From Panopea generosa (Eukaryota; Mollusca; Bivalvia; Adapedonta; Hiatellidae), in the NCBI GenBank assembly GCA_029582155.1, contig CM055895.1, positions 49,705,750-49,769,749 of the forward strand: 64,000 nucleotides of DNA, read 5' to 3'. The notes below the pieces were generated by a model. It was given only the letters and a program-made list of their open reading frames with translations. It did not search any database and was not told where the DNA came from. Shown here piece after piece: positions 58,719 to 64,000 of this stretch (the first letter of the stretch is position 1; every line of letters begins with the position of its first letter). A program made the translations under genes and the position numbers.

Positions 58719-60780
58719 TTGGCCACATATCAATTTTCACTCTTTTATTATGGTAGATTCATCGGGAATATAAAGAAATAATTCTGAAATTAATTAGATC
58801 TAACAACCGGTTTTATTTTGCTTTATATTATCAGAGGTGTAGCTTCCTATAGGCATGTGCCTGCACTTTTTTGCTGAGAAATCAAAAAAATAAAAATGCC
58901 AAAATGCAATAATAATCCAACCCCTAGGAAGGCCTCTTCATTTTGCCTTTATTAAAGTGAACACACATTAAATCATTACATTTAATATTAATTTATTTGG
59001 TTATAAAACAATGAAATCAATGTTAATATATTAACGATAACCAGGCCCCTAAAAAAAACATAATATACACTAAAACGCACAGTATAGCTGATTTTTTTTT
59101 AGGAAGACCTTACACCTGGACCTCCTTACAAATGTGCCTACACATCGTATTCATCCAAGCTATGACCCTGATTATTTGCAAGTTTAATAAACCTACTCGC
59201 CAACTGTCCTAATTTGGTTATTTGTTTATTTAGGTCACATGTGAACATACAGCGAAGAGAAATCTTTGGTAACTCATTTTACCATTTTCATACAGTCATA
59301 GGTGACCCAGTTCTTGAAAGTACAAGCTCGTTCATGTTAATACCCCTTCTTTTTGTCCTTGTCGTACAATTACAATAGAGGTAGTTTTTTTCTCTGTTTT
59401 TTTGCAATTTAGCACAAGGCGCCTATTTCAAGGTTACCATGATATTTGCTGTTTGATAATTTATGTCAAATTTGGTCGTTTCTGGCATCATTATAACTGT
59501 ATTCTATGGATTTAAGTGATATTAAATTATTCAAAACAGAAACTATCCCAAACTGGGCTGAAGAAAATAATGCTTTCCGTTGGTTGCAAAGAGTCAATAC
59601 CCTGGCAATTCAGACAATAGGAGTATCTCTCTAGGTGTTAAATATTTTAAGACCCGAAATTTCCAGAAATTAGTCTCTTGCGATATAAATAGTCTGATCG
59701 GTCTATACCTTTGAAAACGTTTGTAGCCCGATAAAAAACTTTATAACCTGGGTCTCGGACCTAAATGTATTTTTCGCAGACTGAATTCTTCCGTTGACTG
59801 TATAGTATATCAAGTTTGAGACGAAGTACTAATCATTCATGGACATTTTGGTAGACGCCCAGGTATTTTCTTGGGGCCAGTAACTTCTAGTCACCCGAGC
59901 AAGACATGCAACCCACCTGTGGCAAGCGGGTGACTGGCCATTTCAGGCACTGATGTACATATTTTTATTACTTCGTGTACAGTAAGCACACCACTAGCTT
60001 TAAACCTTATGATCAGGCATTAAACATTAATTTTGTTGATGTTAATATATCGCTTGTGTACAATTGTTCCGAATACAAACATAAAAAGTAATTGCGTTCA
60101 AGCCTCCATAACATGCAAAACGCAAAAAAGACCAGGAAATATTCCAATACTGAAAATAGTCAGATTTTCAAATCTGCATTAGAAAGCAGCACAAGTGCGT
60201 CTTGATACCTTATAAAAAATATGCCGAATGCTTTGTAATGAAAATATCCTTGGAAACTCAACAAAAAATTGTATGAAAATATCCTTGGAGACTCAACAAG
60301 AAATTGGATGACAAAGTTATTATTGATGAACGTTCAATGACAAATTTGCAAATGGTATGTACAGCAATGAAATATAAAAAGCATAATTACCGTAACGATT
60401 TCAGTAACGACTTTAGATCATTTCTTTTTTTACAGTTTTCAGATTGTTTATTTTTCAATCTAGGCCAAAAAAGTTTCAGGTGCCTGGAATTTCAACTCGC
60501 ATAAATTTTTACTAAAACAGGCTCAGATTTGTGCGTCCAAGATGCAGGAAGCAGGAGTAAATGAAACACTGCTGAGAAATAACAATAAGTTAAATGATAT
60601 TTCCTTTAAAGTTTACTCGTGTTACTTGCAAAAATCACTCGTTCGCCAGCAAAAACAGTGCTTTTGCTGGTCCCTTATTACGTTTGCCTATTTCCAAGTT
60701 ATTTTTTCTCTATGACTGTTGAAGAACAATGGTAATAGTCAGAACAATTTATAATGTTGATGTTGCTGATGCACAGCAGT
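58719..60780. other. Non-coding region
   Basis: I see no gene, tandem repeat or paired ends. One 33-base direct duplication, 'gaaaatatccttgga(a/g)actc', lies near 60240-60300. Confidence 0.4.
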
Positions 60781-60784
60781 AATC

Positions 60785-60830
60785 ATTTATGTGGAAGACA
60801 TGGTGCAGTGGTAGTGCATCGGACATAAGT
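60785..60830 (+). repeat. SINE family 2 head, interrupted
   Basis: 'gtggaagacatggtgcagtg' 'gtagtgcatcgga' matches the head at 45172 and stops where the element at 60832 begins. Confidence 0.55.
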
Positions 60831-62171
60831 GTAGTGTTTCCCCCAGGATTGAAAAAGGGCAGGGTACCAATTGAAAAAGGGCATTTTTTGGCGCGTACAA
60901 TATAATAGAAAAAAAGGTCATTACTTTATTGCGTGTTGTGTTGTGCACCATTTTCAGCACTGATAACAAGTATGATACATGTATGTTTTGGTAAATGTAT
61001 GAATTATCATAAATAAGGCTATTACAATATCATGTATTAATAAAACATGATATCAAGGAACTATAGAAGGATATACTGTTGTTCCTTTTTGATAATGTAG
61101 TAGCATTATTAATAATACATGATATTATTGTAGTATCCTTATTATTAATCAATTATAAAGTAATTAATTCAACAGTATTTGATAGTTCAAGTACCCTTAT
61201 AAGATGAATGTTATATTTACACAATGCTTTAATCTATGTTAAAAATTTGAACCGTTTTAAGTGGGGATTTTATTTGTTGAAATAAGATGCTGAGAAACCG
61301 GGAGTATCCAACTATCCATTAATGTGCAATTCAAATATTTGTTTCTATCCTATATTAGAAAAATATTGCCATAAAAATATAGTAAAGGAGTGTTTATAAA
61401 TGGACAACTTTTAATATTTAAAAGTTAATGCAACTGAGATGTTTGCATTTTTAATATTTGATTCTGTAATTTTCATTAGGTGTCGGTGTATTTCCCAATA
61501 AATATAAATTTTATAAAAGGAACCATAAATAGTTAAGCCTTAAACATCGATAATAAACGGGACCGCTATAACCGATGCACCAATTTTTTAGGATCCAACT
61601 TTTGAAGGCGCTGACTTTTAGACCGGGTTTCTCAAATTTGTTTACATATGGTAGACAACATCCGGGTGTTTTTTTCTTCAATTTATGTACAAAATAAACC
61701 ATTTTAAGTGGGGATTTTATTCTAGCTTTGTTGAAATAATATGCTGAGAAAACCCTTTACGATTTCATTGTTTTGCTTACTTGCATAAAGCCCTTACTAT
61801 ACACTGCGATCTATTTCTAGTTGTTTTGATCCAAGAAATGGTTGTGACACACTTTATTAAGTGTTTCATTCCGATTGATTGCATACATACTACATAGACT
61901 TCACATGATTGTGAGGTTAATGAATCAATTGAAAGGTAATGCCGACACCTTTTTAAATCTTGTGAAAAACATTGTCAGTACCTTCAGTTGCTTATCAAAA
62001 CAATCGCACATGGTGCGTGTGTGTGTACTGCTGGCCTCCTAGTTTGTTATAATTGGATAGCTAAAAATAAGAACCATTCTATGAAAGAATAATATGATAA
62101 TGCACTAAAAGTGGGAACCATGTGTTAATTGAGTGTATACGCATATTGGAAATTACCTAACGACGCATGTA

Positions 62172-63711
62172 CAGTGCTCCAAGAATAGGATAGCCCGAGC
62201 CCGGGGCTTGTCAAATCTGGATCCGGGCATGTGCCTTTTTCAAAGTTACTTGCCCGTCGGGCTTGTCTTAAAAAATCGGACAAGCTAGTTTTCACAATAC
62301 ACAGGTCTGCAAATATCTCTATTCGATACGACGCAGGTCAAACTGTTGTTTAAAGACCGTAACTAATCAGTATAAACAATTGACCCCTGCGGTGTTTATC
62401 ACACCACATGCCCGTAAATGGGACTTTGGAAACCTCTCATGCATATTCATTTATCTATTTTTATTACTCTAACATGATTGGTAGATAGCTTTGAATATAA
62501 ATTAATCTATTTTTAATAACCGCTCTGATTGGTCGTATATCTACGACCAAGGTACACGTTTCTTACCACCTACCCGAGCAAAGACAAAAAAAGACGATGA
62601 CGTAATTCGCGGGTGTCTCTCAAATTCTCCATTATGAAGAGTATAAAATTATCTCCCTTTGCCAAAATGGTAACGATTTCTAAAATCTGATTATGTTTTT
62701 ACAGATTATTTGCGATCGATCGCGTTATGTAAAATGTCAACGTTAGGTTCTGGTAATTTTATAAATATTTCGTAGATTTACAATAATTGGAACTGTATGT
62801 ATATAAATTTTCTTTTGTGAAAACATGAAAGTTGATATTTAAATTGAGTTTACGGCAAAGAAAAATGTGGGTGGGGTATTATAGTAATAAACATTGCTTT
62901 TTGGTTGTGTAGTTTCAGCGTATAATTTTCTTTGGCATGATTTAAATATAATATTGAAACCAACAATTAAGATGAATTACGTGTTTTTTTTTTTATATTT
63001 GAAATATAGTTGACTAGTTGCACTTTCTAGACATTTGAAGGCTATAAAGTGACCGCGGTCACCCATCCAAGTACTAACCCCGTACTTCGTTGCTTAACTT
63101 CCAATTCAGTGCACTTCAACCGTGCCACTGTAAAAGCTAGCGAGGCTGTTGTAAGTGACCTATGTATATTCACTACAGCTATCATAGACTGCATTTATTT
63201 ATCATATTTCCAAGTGCTCTTGGATAGATTGAATAGCTTTGTAGGCTTGACATTGCCATACTTGTATGTTATGACAGCAATAATAAGAAAACAAGAGAAA
63301 GATATTTAAAATATTGTTTTAAATAAACTCCTGCTCCCACACTGCCACTTAATCTACAGAACAGAAATGAGTCAATAAAGAACAAAGATTAAAAACAACA
63401 TAATAAGTTGGACATACTGACAGAGACATAGTCAGTTCTCCCTAAATTCTCTCACTTCTCCCGGTCTTATTCAAACTCTAAAACTTGTGACTGAGACATG
63501 CATAATGTTAAGGGGAGCTAACCCTACATAAAATTAATACATTTAAGTCTATGTTTACATATTTCATATTATACCGCAAGGTGTATTGGTAATAAAAATC
63601 TGGGCATATGAACCGTTGATCAGGGCAAGTTATTTTTCAGCCAGGGCAAGTAGATTTTTTCAACCTACTTGCCCTGGGCTAGTCCCAAAAAATTTTTTTC
63701 TTGGAGCACTG
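62172..63711. mobile_element. 1540-bp non-autonomous DNA transposon, copy 2, 5-bp TSD
   Basis: Same CAGTGCTCCAAGAA ends and colinear with 50094-51480; flanked by ATGTA on both sides (62167-62171 and 63712-63716). It is longer than copy 1 mainly because of the insertion at 63046-63177. Confidence 0.93.
63046..63177 (-). mobile_element. 132-bp 5S-rRNA-derived insertion (SINE3-like) inside copy 2
   Basis: Absent from copy 1 at the matching place and flanked by GCTAT on both sides (63041-63045, 63178-63182). On the minus strand it contains GGAAGTTAAGCAACGAAG, then GTTAGTACTTGGATGGG and TGACCGC, which follow the box A and box C regions of animal 5S rRNA (GTTAGTACTTGGATGGG, AGACCGC). A perfect 14-bp palindrome, GTGACCGCGGTCAC, lies at 63050-63063. 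The 86-codon plus-strand ORF over it is not a gene. Confidence 0.75.
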
Positions 63712-64000
63712 ATGTAGTGCCTATGGTCTGATTAGCCAATAAAAACACAGCGGAGAGGTACCGTTTATTCTTCACAGGGGTGTCTATCATTGTTTATTAA
63801 AAAGGTCACTACGGGGCGGTAATTATTTAAGCATGGCGCTATAAGAAAAGGGCAGGGTGGCCATGCCGCTTTACTGGAAACACTACATGTGACAGTTCTG
63901 GACTTAATTTTTTTGACATTTACATAAGAGTCGAGGATAGTACTTTAATATAATAAAGGACTTTTTGGTCAGCGAAGGTTAGAAAAGGTAACAAAAAAAT

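Larger units (their letters stand above)
60832..63886. mobile_element. Outer element with TAGTGTTTCC ends, ~3 kb, non-coding
   Basis: Left end TAGTGTTTCC followed by 'aaaaagggcagggta'; right end, read on minus, TAGTGTTTCC followed by 'agtaaagcggc' and then CACCCTGCCC. The ends resemble hAT ends. The adjoining octamers (CATAAGTG and CATGTGAC) are not a clean duplication, so the pair could be chance or an old insertion. Copy 2 of the CAGTGCTCC element lies inside. Confidence 0.5.

Noticed and set aside
63049-63309. 86-codon plus-strand ORF
   Set aside because: It lies across the 5S-derived insertion and the transposon and has no counterpart in the other transposon copy.
60822-63894. 8-bp target duplication for the outer TAGTGTTTCC element
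   Set aside because: The adjoining octamers CATAAGTG and CATGTGAC agree at only about half of their positions.

Overview
This is eukaryotic nuclear DNA from an AT-rich, repeat-dense animal genome. It is most likely a mollusc and probably a bivalve. The evidence is a COP9 signalosome subunit 1 gene split by GT-AG introns, a BMP-type prodomain exon, many tRNA-derived SINEs, and dispersed repeats of a kind I associate with bivalve genomes. The species call is inference; no database search was run.

Layout. (1) 157-487 (-): first coding exon of a secreted TGF-beta/BMP-family ligand, prodomain resembling ADMP/BMP; the rest lies off the left edge. (2) 0.5-7.1 kb: non-coding, with short tandem repeats and SINEs. 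(3) 7380-8693 (-): a complete intronless 437-codon enolase-superfamily gene, close to L-rhamnonate dehydratase, which looks foreign for an animal. (4) 8.9-10.8 kb: SINEs. (5) 10868-18702: a satellite of about 128 units of 61 bp; its minus strand has no stop codon in any frame of the consensus, so the long Cys/His-rich ORFs there are by-products. (6) 18762-19925 (-): a long exon for a Lys/Arg-rich, probably nuclear protein of unknown function. (7) 20-31 kb: minisatellites (78, 50 and 38 bp) and dispersed repeats. (8) 31776-55055 (-): twelve coding exons of COP9 signalosome subunit 1 (CSN1/GPS1). Every junction is in phase and the set gives 472 residues; only the first dozen or so N-terminal residues are missing. 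Its introns hold more minisatellites, SINEs and DNA elements. (9) 55-64 kb: repeats only, including a 1.7-kb element with an internal 146-bp array and a nest of three elements at 60.8-63.9 kb.

The host genes have unrelated roles: extracellular signalling, sugar-acid catabolism, an unknown nuclear protein, and control of cullin neddylation. The most unusual signal is a set of dispersed repeats with fixed outer ends, a hairpin just inside the 5' end, and a short inverted repeat whose sequence differs between families while its two arms stay complementary within each family. This covariation suggests Helentron/HINE-like rolling-circle elements. Also notable are two full-length copies of a non-autonomous DNA transposon with exact 5-bp target duplications, one with its pre-insertion site preserved in a tandem repeat and the other carrying a 5S-rRNA-derived insertion.
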